NCBI RefSeq assembly: GCF_900496995.4
Contig: NC_044009.1
Coordinates: 53,537,005 to 53,601,004, forward strand
Length of the DNA stretch: 64,000 nucleotides
Direction of reading: 5' to 3'
Origin: Aquila chrysaetos chrysaetos
Taxonomy: Eukaryota; Chordata; Aves; Accipitriformes; Accipitridae
Position 1 is the stretch's first letter, and the number at the start of each line of letters is the position of its first letter. Positions 1 through 10,807 of this stretch are shown in pieces. The translations under genes and the position numbers were made by a program. Below the pieces are notes generated by a model. That model had not been told where the DNA came from and made no database searches. It saw nothing but the letters and a program-made list of their open reading frames with translations.

Positions 1-942
1 CGCGAACAGCGTTAAGCAAACGGCTCTTGCAGAGCACGCTTGCGGTTAGTAGGGTGCGGGCTCACCCGTGGGGGATGGCTGCGGGGAGAAAGAGCAGAGA
101 GAAGCAGAGTGGAAGAGCAGAGCCTGACGCTGCCTCGCAGCAAGCGGCAAGGAGGCGGGTGGCTTGGGGCTGAATACACACACCTGGAGAAAGATCTGGT
201 CCGCACTGCCCAGGGTGCAGTGCTCGCTCGTCCTCTCTTTCTCCCCACCAGGACGAGGTAGCGGCAGCTTAGTTAAAAACAGCTTCATGGTGAAGTTCGT
301 GCCGGGGTTCCCCACTTCAGGGGACCACAGCTGCGTTTCCGCATTGGTGGCAGGTGCCAAGACAACCAACCGGGATGGAAAACAGGAGTTACCTCGGGGT
401 GAGGCACCGAGCACATCACATACTGTGATGGAGTCATTCCCCAGGGCTGGCTGTGGGGTCCGTGGGGGGCAGCCGGAGCCCAGGGCCCCGTGCCCCAGCT
501 GGGATGGGACTGTCCAGAGCTGGGATGGGACCACCAGGCGCTTACATCAGCTGTGCGCGGTGGCTGCTCGCCTCCTTCATGGTGTAGCAACAGGAAGGGA
601 TTCTGCAGTTGTTATTGTCGGGAACTGTTGTTCTGGGGATTTGCAGAACAGGAACATGAGCTATGTCCAAAAAAAACCCGAAAAAGAACGTGTCTCATCC
701 AACCTTGAACGTTTCTGGAAAGGGTTCCTTTCAGGCTTCTCTCAGTTGAAAAACATGTGTAGTGGACCAGATGTGCTTTTACATACCCTTCCAAGGATTA
801 TGACACATCATCCCTGCTTCGCTCAGTTAAGTGGACAGTATTAATCAGTGTCCTGTGAATCCAGTAGCTTAACTGCAGTGTAACAGCCTCTCCTCTTCCT
901 TGGGAATTATGTCTCAGTTTGCATTTTGGTGCTCTTTTCTAG
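1..942 (+). other. GALNT5 intron (3' part)
   Basis: No coding exon was recognised. The stretch holds a short direct repeat of a 14-bp unit (497-510 and 518-531) and ends in the pyrimidine-rich acceptor at 942. Open frames here show no family motif. Confidence 0.5.
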
Positions 943-1023
943 CTTGTTAACGTAGCCATGGCAAGATGCGTCACTGTGGAAAACACCACTCTAGCATTTG
1001 AGGCATGTGACGTTAACAACAAG
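943..1023 (+). CDS. GALNT5: GALNT5 lectin-domain exon (third from end)
   Basis: An 81-bp exon flanked by a TTTTCTAG acceptor and an AAG|GTAAGG donor, phase 0 at both ends. It encodes a lectin strand with two cysteines (ARCVTVENTTL...FEACDVNNK). Confidence 0.75.
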
Positions 1024-3835
1024 GTAAGGATACCCTGCATAGTGAGTATGTAATACTGGTTTTGTACACGGCATAGAGCTCCTGTACCTCCCCATGCTGA
1101 CCCAGCTCCCCCAGAGCTAATGCAGTCCTTCCCACCAGGGGACATGGCCAAACGATGCCTGGGAGCAGCGAGGGGCAGGAATTGCCTCTGTTTGCAAAGC
1201 CTGTAGCCAAGCAACAATCCCAGAACCGGCAAACCGAGCTGGAATAGGAGAGTTCGATAAAGCCACGAGCCTGCATGTGAAAATGAGCAGAAACATTTGA
1301 ATACAAGCCTGGGTTTTCCATGCTGCTGCAAAACATACAGTTGCACTCTGTCACTAGATGGGGAGCAGCTGCTGTAGACAACCTTTCCCTTCCTTTACAG
1401 GCAGCGTTTCCCAGGCAGTCCCCTGCTAATTGCTCGCCACTGGCACAGGCCAGCGCGCGGATCGGGACCCTGTCGCGTACGGGGGTTTATCCATTTGCCC
1501 CCCAGTGCCGGGGTGCGGGCAGGGGAGGTGGAAGGGCAGAGGAGCGCGTGGCGGTCGGGTTTGGGGTCTGGGCTGCTGCGGCGGGAGTCGCTCCCAGAGC
1601 CTGCGCTGGGGCCGTCCTGGGCTTTTTAGCTCTGCAAATCCATAGGAAAGGTCTTCCCGTGGATCGCAGCTTTCCTCATCCCCTGGTCCCGGGTGAGGGC
1701 AGGAGGGAGGCGAGGAGAGCCTCTGCTGGGGGGAGCCTCCGCCGGCTGCTGGCCAGCTCTCCCCAATCTCTCCCCACAGAACCAAAAGTTCAACTACACC
1801 TGGCTGAGGCTGATCCAGCACGGAGAGCTCTGCGTCGCGCCGGCGGGCGCTGCGGGAACGCTGGGCCTGCGCCGCTGCGAGGACAGGAGCCACAGCCTGG
1901 CGTGGCTGCACAGGTCGCTGGCCGCCTTCCAGCCGGAGCTGGTAAGCGAAGCGCCGGCGAGAGCAGCCCCCGTCGCGGCCCGTGGTCCCCGGTCTGGGTT
2001 AGCGTGCCGGCGTCGCAGACTGACGGGCCGGCGCAAGGCGTACCCCGGTCCTCTGGTCCCGGCTTTGCCAAAGCCGTCTTTTCACCTGCAGTTAAGCGTT
2101 GGTCCCCCGGCGCCGCGGTCTTTGCTCCTGGGGGGTAGAGGCGCGCGCCCTGCCGTTGGGTTGCATCGGTCCGAGCGACGTGCAGCCCGATGCTCCGACA
2201 CCGCGTGCCACGGGGCTGGGGAGACGCTGGTCACGCCGAGGTTTGACGTGGAAACCGTCGATAGCGCTTACATGGAGATTACTTGATACCGATTGGCATT
2301 CAGCTCACAGTGGCTTTTAAAAGAAAGCATTTATGAAAAGGAAAATAATTATATTTATTACCTGCACTGCAAAAACCAAGAGAGTCGCGACTGTATCTCT
2401 GCCAGCCTGGTGTAAGTAGTTGTCCAAAATGCTACGAAATGGGATACTTTATATTTAAGAAAGAAATACTCTTAATTTAAGAAAGAAAAAAGGTAGCAAA
2501 ATTATATGGTCATAATATCGACAAGCTCCCATTCCTCTTTAGTCTGAAAAAATAAAACTTTCAAAGCCAGAACACTGCAGCACCAAGGCTCACAAAGGCC
2601 AGGGTGTTTTGCGACAAATACATGAAAATTGCCATCCACTTAGAGTCCAGACAGCATTATCAGTGCACGGGCAGTTTTTGTCTCCTGTTCCAGCCTGAGC
2701 TCGCCTCAAGCTGTGAGTTAGATGTATTTGGTGGTCCCCGCCAGAACAGGGGGCTGGGTATGGGCAAATGTTCCCGGCCGTGGCAGGGGACGGGTCTGGC
2801 TGCCCAAAGGCACGGGCACCGACACGCTCCCTGGAGACAGGCGGCCTCGGTCAGTATGGTTGTCCCAGCCTTTACTGGTGCCAGCAGTAGGAAATTGGAA
2901 GAGCAGCTCAATGGCTGGTGAATGCTGACTGAAGGAATTACGATGCTTTAGCTTCTGATGTAACAGTCATTGTGTCGTATTAGTGATGTGAAGTGCGTTT
3001 ACTCTACGCACAAAGATCCAACTTTTGCCCGGACAACACTCTACATATCATTTCAGCATTATTACATCTCGGTATTAACCAACTGATGATAAGAAATGCT
3101 GCAATGCTAAGCGGTGACACGGAAATGTGCCTTACCTTTGGCAGCTCTTGCAGCATCACCTTGCTGGCCACCTGGGTTAAGCAGATAAAGCCAAGCAGAT
3201 GTGAAAACCAAAAGGATGGAGATCACTCAGACTCTTAATTCTTTCATAATCCAATTTACTGCCCCAGCATTTGAACTTCAGTGCTGAATTACCTAACATC
3301 CTTTTCAGCACAGTAAATGTGCTTTGAGTTCATCAGCCAAGAAACTCCAAAATACGAAAATCAGTCTCCTGCTGTATGTTCCCCCATATAGCAGATACCA
3401 TCTGGAGTGATTTCCTTTGCATGGTAATTACCACTCGGACAGCCAGAGAACTAATCTTTCCATTTCCAGTGAACAAAAAGCCGTGAAGCACAGAAGGTAT
3501 GGTATGATCCTGGCTGAGCAACAGGTGCACCCAAAAGTCCCCATAAGTCAGCAAAGAGATCTTGCATATTAGGGAAATGTGAAAAAAGGGCACACTATAA
3601 AGAATCAAGGTTTCTCGGAGGAAAAATAGAGCTGCTGCTGCATGAGTCCTAAAGGCTAAGCCTACCTAAAGCCCTCTCTCTCTCTCCCCTGCAGACGGAC
3701 CACATCGTCTCAGAGCACCTCCAGCAGCCGGCGTGCTTGGAAGTGGATCCCTCTCACAAAGCCCTGAGGGTAAATGCCTGTGACTCTGCAAATCCTTATC
3801 AAAAGTGGCAGTTTGGCAATTACTATGCAGACTGA
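943..3835 (+). CDS. GALNT5: Polypeptide N-acetylgalactosaminyltransferase 5 (GALNT5), 3' part only
   Basis: Three coding exons (943-1023, 1780-1941, 3695-3835) join in phase 0 and encode the last 127 residues of a GalNAc-transferase. The family works in the Golgi and moves GalNAc from UDP-GalNAc to Ser/Thr, the first step of mucin-type O-glycosylation. The visible part is the end of the C-terminal ricin-type (R) lectin domain, which binds GalNAc-glycopeptides: paired cysteines, hydrophobic beta strands, and a final repeat with CLEV...NACD followed by QKWQF, the QxW motif that closes such repeats. The protein ends GNYYAD then TGA. The catalytic domain, stem and membrane anchor lie left of base 1, and I saw no further exon in 1-942. 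The assignment to GALNT5 rather than another GALNT rests mainly on synteny: plus strand, tail to tail with ERMN. Confidence 0.85.
1024..1779 (+). other. GALNT5 intron
   Basis: A 756-bp GT-AG intron whose second half (from about 1430) is CpG-rich. Long open frames there reflect the lack of AT-rich stop codons. No further motif was seen. Confidence 0.7.
1780..1941 (+). CDS. GALNT5: GALNT5 lectin-domain exon (second from end)
   Basis: A 162-bp exon (54 codons) flanked by CTCCCCACAG and CTG|GTAAGC, phase 0. It encodes NQKFNYTWLRLIQHGELCVA and continues to a second cysteine (LRRCED), typical of an R-type lectin repeat. It sits in a very GC-rich stretch, which is why much longer chance open frames overlap it. 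Confidence 0.85.
1942..3694 (+). other. GALNT5 last intron
   Basis: A 1.75-kb GT-AG intron, CpG-rich up to about 2250 and AT-rich after that. No exon, RNA gene or repeat was recognised. Confidence 0.7.
3695..3835 (+). CDS. GALNT5: GALNT5 last coding exon
   Basis: After a long pyrimidine tract and CCCTGCAG, this exon runs phase 0 to TGA at 3833-3835. It carries the last lectin repeat: CLEVDPSHKALRVNACD, then YQKWQF (QxW motif), and ends NYYAD. Confidence 0.9.
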   Translation, partial: TDHIVSEHLQQPACLEVDPSHKALRVNACDSANPYQKWQFGNYYAD

Positions 3836-5300
3836 AGGGAACACAGTTGAACCAGAAACACTGTGTTTTCATCTTGTGAATTCAGCAAGGACATCTGTGC
3901 GACTTGTGACAGCAATCAGAAAACTGGAAGTTCATTTCCAAATCATAATTGAAATCCGTAATTTAAACCAGCATATTGAGAGATCAGAATACCAAGAGCA
4001 GCACATCTGGTTTAATGATGTCTGAAACAGATAGGCGTGTTTTTCCCTCACTCTGGGAGACTTTGGCAAAAACTCAAATAATTTTCTGTATCAGTAAATG
4101 GAAATATTTTCTGAAGTCCCCCATCCTACTGTAAGCAAACCTTCATCAGTTCCCCTCGGACAACGGCATAAGCTACAGAAATATTTCCAGGGCTTTGTAA
4201 ACAGCAAATTGGGCTGCTTATTCTTCAACAGAAAATGGTAGTTTATTGACCAATGCATTAAAAAAAAAAAAAAATCCATCTGACATGCCCATGCTGGGTC
4301 TGGCCACAGGATCCTGCCCTGTGGGACCCATTGCCTCTGACAGATGAGTATCAGGGTTCTGTTAGGAATCGATCGCTTATTGAAAAAGCCTTCTTTTAAT
4401 AATGGGAGGCAAATATGAGTCGATAAGCCGCCCAGCAGACGAGGTAAACCGGGGGCTGCGGAAGAAGCAACGAGCACGCCTTGCCCGCGCCCTGAGTACA
4501 GCGAGGACACGTGTGCCTTTGCTTTGCTTGGAGGTGAGAGGAGCTGCCGGGGAGGAGAACCGGGGGCTTATCCTGCTTCTTGCTGGCAGCACACACCAGA
4601 GGCCGGCCGGGCAGCATCGTGTCCCCGGGCGGCCGGGCTGTGCCCGCCACGGGGCTGCCGGGGCCCCAGCTGTGTCCCCGAGCCCCCGTGGCTTTTTCGG
4701 GGCTCACCCAGGACCACTGCCGCTTTCCTCGGCCCCCAGCCGGCCGGGGCATTGGGTCGCGCTGGTGCCCGTGCCAGAGCCTGGTGATGCTCGGCGCAGC
4801 CCCGAGCAGGGTGGCTCGCCCTGCTCCTGCCAGGGCCATCCCAAGGGAAGCTTTACCCGCTGGCAGCATGGGCTGGGCAGCTCTCCCCATGCTGGTGTCC
4901 CCCCACCGTGGGCGGAGGGGGGGCAGAGACCTCCAGCAGGATGTCTCACAACCTGAAACTTCTGCCCACCGGCGCTCAGGATGGTTGAAAACAGCCGCTG
5001 AACTCAGTGTGGGCTTTTCCTCAAAAAGGGCTGCAGAACACAAGCGTGTGTCCATGCGCGCGTGTGTGTGTTCATGCGTTTCACAGGGACCGTTGCAGAG
5101 GTGAATGCAACGTGACGAGACCTCACCCGGCACCAGCCGCCGCGCAGCCCGGGCTGCACGGGATGGCCAGGCTCCGCACACCAGAACTTACTGTCACGGG
5201 TAAATTTTCTTCTTGCTCTGAAACTTTTTATCTCCAAAAGCCATCACCACTTTTTTTGAAGGGACAGATTTGATAGGAGAATAAATTCTGCTGTGACAGG
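3836..5300 (+). other. Probable GALNT5 3' untranslated region and flank
   Basis: The sequence after the stop codon is AT-rich to about 4390 and then GC-rich to 5180. A genomic ATTAAA followed by an A-run (4257-4274) and an AATAAA at 5280 are the first plausible polyadenylation sites. The true end of the transcript cannot be fixed from sequence alone. Confidence 0.4.
5280..5285 (+). promoter_or_regulatory. Candidate poly(A) signal for GALNT5
   Basis: AATAAA about 1.45 kb past the stop codon, followed within 10 bases by a T/G-rich CTGCTGTG. Later candidates lie at 6363-6368 and near 6510. Confidence 0.3.
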
Positions 5301-8300
5301 ACAGAGAGATGCAGGATCAATGCATTCCAGGCAGGATTTCTTTCCCCATTTCCATTAGGAAGTTCCCGCTGTGGGAGGATGCTCCCCGTACAGCTGCGGT
5401 GTCGCTGGGGAAGGTAGCGCTTCTCCTCCTGCCCCACTGCCCTGCACTGGGGCGAGGGGCTTCTCCAGCACAAGCCGGTGGGGATATGCAGGGCTGAGCA
5501 CCGCATTCGCTTCTCACGCCGCTGTTGACCACAGCCGAGCCGCCACTGTCCCGCGTTCACAAACCCCTCGTACCTCTCCTTTGATTTTTCAGAAGGCCCC
5601 GGCATAACGTTACCTCTCACGTGGCGGATCAATGCTGACAGCGTGTGACAGGCTGAGTCTGCCAAAATATTGACTGGCCCAACGGATTTTCCCAGTTGGC
5701 TCCTATTCCAACTGTCTTCCTGATTTTGTCTTCCTCCTTCAGCGCAACTAGCCTACAGTCACCATCAGAAAAATGACACAGATGTTGTTTGTGCAGTCAT
5801 CTCCTATCAGGAGCGTGAATTTCATCAAATTCTGTTTGCTGACATTCAATCACTTGTCACTCAGTAGGCACCAAATGGTCATATGTCACAGTCACATCCC
5901 ATTGCCAGGCTTGTCACTTGCACTCTCATTCCCCGTTTGTGTAAATGCTCACTTCCACATTGGTATCTTTTGCTTAAAGACTGGAGCGTGCCTTCGGGGC
6001 TGCTGGCAGTGAGCTGTGGCCCTGCTGCTGCACAATATTGAGAAGCGTTCAGATCATACCAGTCAGTCTAGTCTTCCAGAAACGAGAGCATTTTTTCCGG
6101 CACGCTCGGCTGACGTGGCAATAGGCATCTCGCTCCTCCCCGCCGAGCTGCCCCCTCCTTGGGCCATCTCCACTGACGGTGCCTGGGTGTGCATCGCACC
6201 TCGGGGCACTGGGAGGTTTTTGGGGCCGTGCAGGCTTTGTGAGCGTTAGGGAAAGGGAGGAAGGCGCCACGGGTGGGAAGGACCACCGCTCGGGCTGGGG
6301 ACGGGAGCCACCGTTGTCCCAGGTGTTGACATCGGGAAACAGACGCAGCTTTTCTGAACGAGAATAAATGCCTCCCGAGCTGTGGCAGAGGGGGGGATGT
6401 GGCACATTGTGCTGTGCTTCCATCAATAAGTACCCTGAATCGAAGTGGTCACAGTTGGAGGCCCCATTTGGTTTGTTGAAAAAAAAAAAAAAAAAAGTTT
6501 AAAAAAAGGGAATAAATGATAACAGGTGAGCCCCATGTGTTAACTCTGTTTCTGACCAACTTGGGCCCTTACTAGGGGCTCTCCTGCCTGAGTTACTGCC
6601 AGGCTGAACCGCAAAACATTACCCCAGGAAGAACCTTTAAACCACCAGTTTCCCCTGATTTATGGCTGTGCTTTGGATTCTCATTTAGTGCGGTATTAGT
6701 GCAGGCAATGGCAATAGCCAGCACTGGCTGCTGTGCCCCACAGCTGCTGCAGATGTTGTGGCAACTGGCAAGTTTCTGCCAAAGTGGTTTAATTCACATT
6801 CAAGTTCAGTGCACAGCACTGCTAGAAACGGCTCCCAAAAGTGAGCCAGCACCACGTGGCAGCATCCAGAGAGGGTGGAAAGGCATCACGACCCTCCAGA
6901 AGGGTCCACCTCTTACTTACCTGCTATCAGCCCTCATCTGGCACTGTGGAAATGGGGAGAAATTATTTTCAGGCTAAGCCTGGGTCTGTAGTTACCGCGT
7001 CCTAATCGGCACCCGCACCTGCTTTTCTGCCTGAAAACGCCTCTGCTCCAAGGGGCAAATTTTCAGGTCTTTGGGTGTCCTTTCTCCCTTCCGTGCCAAG
7101 CAGACAGCTCTCTGCCCGTCTCCTCCACGCGCCTCGTCCGACATGCTGACCACGGTTTTGGCCAGATGCAGACCCTGCCCTGTCCTCCCCAGCCCAGGCA
7201 GTGCTGCCTGCGAGCTGCCTGCAGCGCAGAGGACGAGCACACCGCGGCAGAGCGCAAGCCACGGTTTCTGCCTGTTTATTGCCTGTACACCCCTTGATCT
7301 CCATATCGCACCCACCCACCCTGAGGGTTGGGCAAGAGGCGGTGTGTTTGTAGGAAAGGCCTTCAGGTCCCTAGAGCATCCCGGGACTTTCAATTTTATT
7401 TTTGCAGCTACCAAGGAAAGCAAGAGAGGGAGTTGCCATTCTCAGCTGAGCAAACACTGCTTTCCAAGGAAGGTAAAAAACTAGTCCAAGTTTCTTGAAA
7501 GTCTCAGCGAGACTCCACACTTAGCTGGAACGTGAGCCCACAGTCAGTACACCAAGCATCTCATCCCTGCACTTGCTCAAGAAGTCTGGAAACTGTATTT
7601 TAACTGTCACCTAGGGTATAAGCCAAATGTTAAAAACTGCTACAGACAGGCATATGATGAAAGGAGAAAAAAAATTCTGCCTTTTGGTAAAGTGAGCACG
7701 GGGCCCAGCCAGCCTGTGCATCCATGTGAGGGAGCCCGAGGGTGTCCGGCTGGCCAGCAAAAGGCTTGATCCTCGTGCCCGGGCGCTGAAGGCTTGGCCA
7801 GACGATTCCCCAAAGGAGATGGGAATCGTGAGAGCAAACAGTCTGTCCATGCAACGCTGCTGCCTCTCCTGCCACCGCTCTCCTCACCCCGGGAGAGCAT
7901 GGGGAAGCGTTTGAACTCTGGCTTGGCATCCCATCGGGTGTCTGCACTGTTCTGGGACTTTCCCTCGCTCAGCCCCAGTGCTGATCCCTCCAACCTCTTC
8001 AAAGACTACCTGCTACAGCAGCCCGTGCCTTTTGCTGCGGTACGGGCGGCTTTTCCCGGCCTCTCGCGCTGCTGAAAGCCAGCTGCGTCATCAGCACGAG
8101 CCGGGTGTTCGCATCTGGTGTTTCCAGAGCCAGGCACAAGCACACGCGTGTCCTGGTGATCCGATGGGCATGGGCAGATACTGCCCGTCAGCCCCCAGCC
8201 TTACCGCAATATAATGCCCTAAAAACTCCAGATTCTCAGCAATGCACAAAGTTGCTCACTTTATCTCTGGTTTTTGTTTCGCTTTGGGGTTTTGTTGTTT

Positions 8301-9179
8301 TCTTCCCTATTGCATTTTTTAATTGCAGTAAAGCAAATTTGTTACCGGCATTCTGAAGTGCAGATCGGGCCGGACGGCGTGGCGGGGAGGCAGTCAGTGG
8401 TCGGTGGGCATGCAGATACTTGAAGCTGAGGCTGGTCAGCTCAGAGCAGCGCTTTGCCACCCTCAACCTCTGCCAGTCACCGAAAGCCCAGGCGATGGTC
8501 ACATCTTTAAGAGAAATGTGCTGCTCTTACAGGAACTGCTGCGAGAGGGGCGATGGGGGGGGGCAGCTGTAAGCAGGGAAACAAACCCACAGTATAAGTT
8601 CATACAAGCAAACCTCTGAACTTCCACAAACCAAAGAGCAAATAAACAAGTCTGAATAGCACAATGAGGGCTGTGTCTGGTTTGTACAATACAGAATTGC
8701 CATTTATTATTTTCACGTTGCCAATAAATAATTGCCTTTATGTAGAACAAGAAAAGTCAAAACGATACTCAGTGCTGCTGGAGATGTAAAACTGATCCTT
8801 AAAAAAGCGCTTACGGCTGAAGGAGGCCACTGCAGCTAAAGTCAGAGTCTAACTTTGTTCTTACCTCCTCTCCCTTTGTCAGCTGCTCTCAACTTTCCCA
8901 GATGCTTTCTGGGATGACATTTGCAAAGCTTAGTCCCACCTCAAGACAAATCTGGCTGTAAAATAGCTAAAACAAGACTGCATCAACGATACTGTAGTTA
9001 CACAAAGGTTTTTAAAAATGGAGAAAGTTGTGTTCAGATGACACAAAAACAAATTATGCATAAAACTTGCCTGGCTTTGACAAAAAAAAAAAATCTTTAA
9101 AAATTTGCATCTAAACTTAGCATGAGAATTGAGAAGACACGTAAGAGATTCTAAACTGTTGGCATTCGGAAAATACAGG
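5301..9179. other. Region between convergent GALNT5 and ERMN
   Basis: Mixed-composition DNA between two genes that point at each other. The right part may belong to ERMN's 3' untranslated region. It contains an A-run near 6480-6496 and a G-run near 8556. No open frame shows a recognisable family, and I see no RNA gene or transposon. Confidence 0.4.
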
Positions 9180-9720
9180 TTTCTGGTAGCAGCCGGTTTT
9201 GCCAGGTGAACACCGAAGCACGCACAGGCACGTGCCGCGCGCTGCAGGCAGCGTGTAAGCCGCTGCCCTCCAGGCTGGCCCAGACCCCCGCCGTGACACT
9301 GGGGACGGCACCAGTCACCGGTACCACCTCCCCACAGGCGCCTCTGCCCCGGGTTTGGGGGGGTCGGGGGCCACGGCCGGCCACCACCGGCGGCCGCACG
9401 GGACGGCCACCCCCGGGCTGGATGGGGGTCCACGGCGTCGGGGCTGGGGGGCTGCAGCAGCGAGGAGGGAAGGCGGTGGGGAAGAGGGGCCGCGCTGTCG
9501 CCGGCAGCGGTCTGGGCTGGCTGCACCCGCGGTTTCACGCTGCCACCCAGAACGGGCAGGCTGGAAGGCTCTGCTGCCGGTGCAGACCGCGGCGGGCAGG
9601 CGACGTCGTGTCTAAAGACGTCCGCGCTGACTCCTCTCACCCCGACAGGCAGGGGCCAGCGGATGGCACCGATCCTACCTGGTGCTGACCACAGCGCCGC
9701 GCGGGGAATCCAGCCACCCA
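9180..9720. other. CpG-rich block downstream of ERMN
   Basis: About 540 bp of strongly GC- and CpG-rich DNA within AT-rich flanks. It has clustered G-runs at 9351-9370 (GGG, G7, G5) that could form a quadruplex on the plus strand. On the minus strand it carries part of a 263-codon open frame (8930-9721) without family motifs. It could be an orphan CpG island or simply a GC-rich patch. Confidence 0.4.
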
Positions 9721-9949
9721 CGGGAGGTGTTAAGGATGGCAGTGAGGGAACAGGGGCCTTGATGCCCTCCCATCTTTTTTTAGTTCCTGCACATCAGCAT
9801 CTACCCACGAATGCAAATAGCCCTCCATCCCACCAGCACAAGGTGGAAATGGATGGTCGCTAGCAGGAGGCGGCTGTCAGTGCACCATGAGATGCCAGCA
9901 CGGACGGACGGCAAAACAGAGCGCGCTGCGGTTGCAAACAGTCGTCTCT

Positions 9950-9955
9950 TTTATT
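9950..9955 (-). promoter_or_regulatory. Candidate poly(A) signal for ERMN
   Basis: AATAAA on the minus strand, about 415 bp past the ERMN stop codon. A second candidate lies at 10166-10171, about 200 bp past the stop. Sequence alone cannot choose between them, and longer 3' ends are possible. Confidence 0.3.
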
Positions 9956-10370
9956 ATTCACACTGCCCTGGCCAGTGTCACTGAGCTGCTGCGCTGCCAA
10001 CTCATTACCAGCACGGCTGACGGCATGGGTCACGTGTGTGTCGGCAGCTAGAGAAGCCCCAGCCAGTTCAAGACATCCTATTGTTTGAATATGGTTACAA
10101 AAGTTGGACAGAAAATAAGAGGATAAACTTTAAATCAAATGGTATTATATTTAGCAAACTGATTATTTATTTTCCTGCACTATGGATGCCTCTGCCCGCT
10201 GTCAAAGCGAAGATGTTAAATTTTCACAGTGTATTATGAAATCATATACAAAAAGGAAAAAAAACCAGCGACCTCACGTTTGTGTGAAGAGACATGTCTT
10301 GCGGGAAACAAAAAAGAAAAACAAAAACCAGAGTGAACGCTTGGCTTGTTAAGCAACTCTCCACCTCAGT

Positions 10371-10652
10371 TTATAAGTGCATCATGGATTCAAATTCATC
10401 GATTCGCTGTTTGGTGTTTCCTTTTCTAATCCTCCGGTAGGAGATTGTGTTGTATCTGGAATAGCTGTGTCTGGAGATATCATTTTTCTTCCCCAGGGTG
10501 GGCTGCTCCCCTGGTTTCTCCACCTGGGAGTTGCAGCCGGGGCTGGTTGCGGGAGATGCCTCCTTGTCACTGTCTTGCTGCTTGGGATGGGACTCCTCGC
10601 TGTTCTTCTTGATTTCGATCACCTGAACTTCATCCTCTTCAGTGTCCTCCGC

Positions 10653-10683
<31 letters not shown>

Positions 10684-10807
10684 TCGGCTGCATTCCCTCT
10701 CCCGTCGGCGCTGGCCGCGAGCGTCTCCGCCACCTCCCCGCCGGGGCTGGCCGCCGTCCCCAGCTCTCGCTCCCCGCTGCCCGCAGGCGTCCCCTCGCCG
10801 CCTGGCC
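10371..10807 (-). CDS. ERMN: ERMN coding exon 3 (last)
   Basis: Acceptor TTGCTGCAG, phase 1, running to TAA at 10373-10371. It holds the Glu-rich run (residues about 152-171, coded by GAG/GAA) and the highly conserved C-terminal actin-binding segment. Confidence 0.93.

Noticed and set aside
1320-2138. A 272-codon plus-strand open frame overlapping GALNT5
   Set aside because: It is in another frame than the lectin exon at 1780-1941, and its length follows from high GC.
8930-9721. A 263-codon minus-strand open frame
   Set aside because: Pro/Gly/Ala-rich in the CpG block and Phe/Ser/Leu-rich in the AT-rich part, with no domain or family motif. Explained by base composition.
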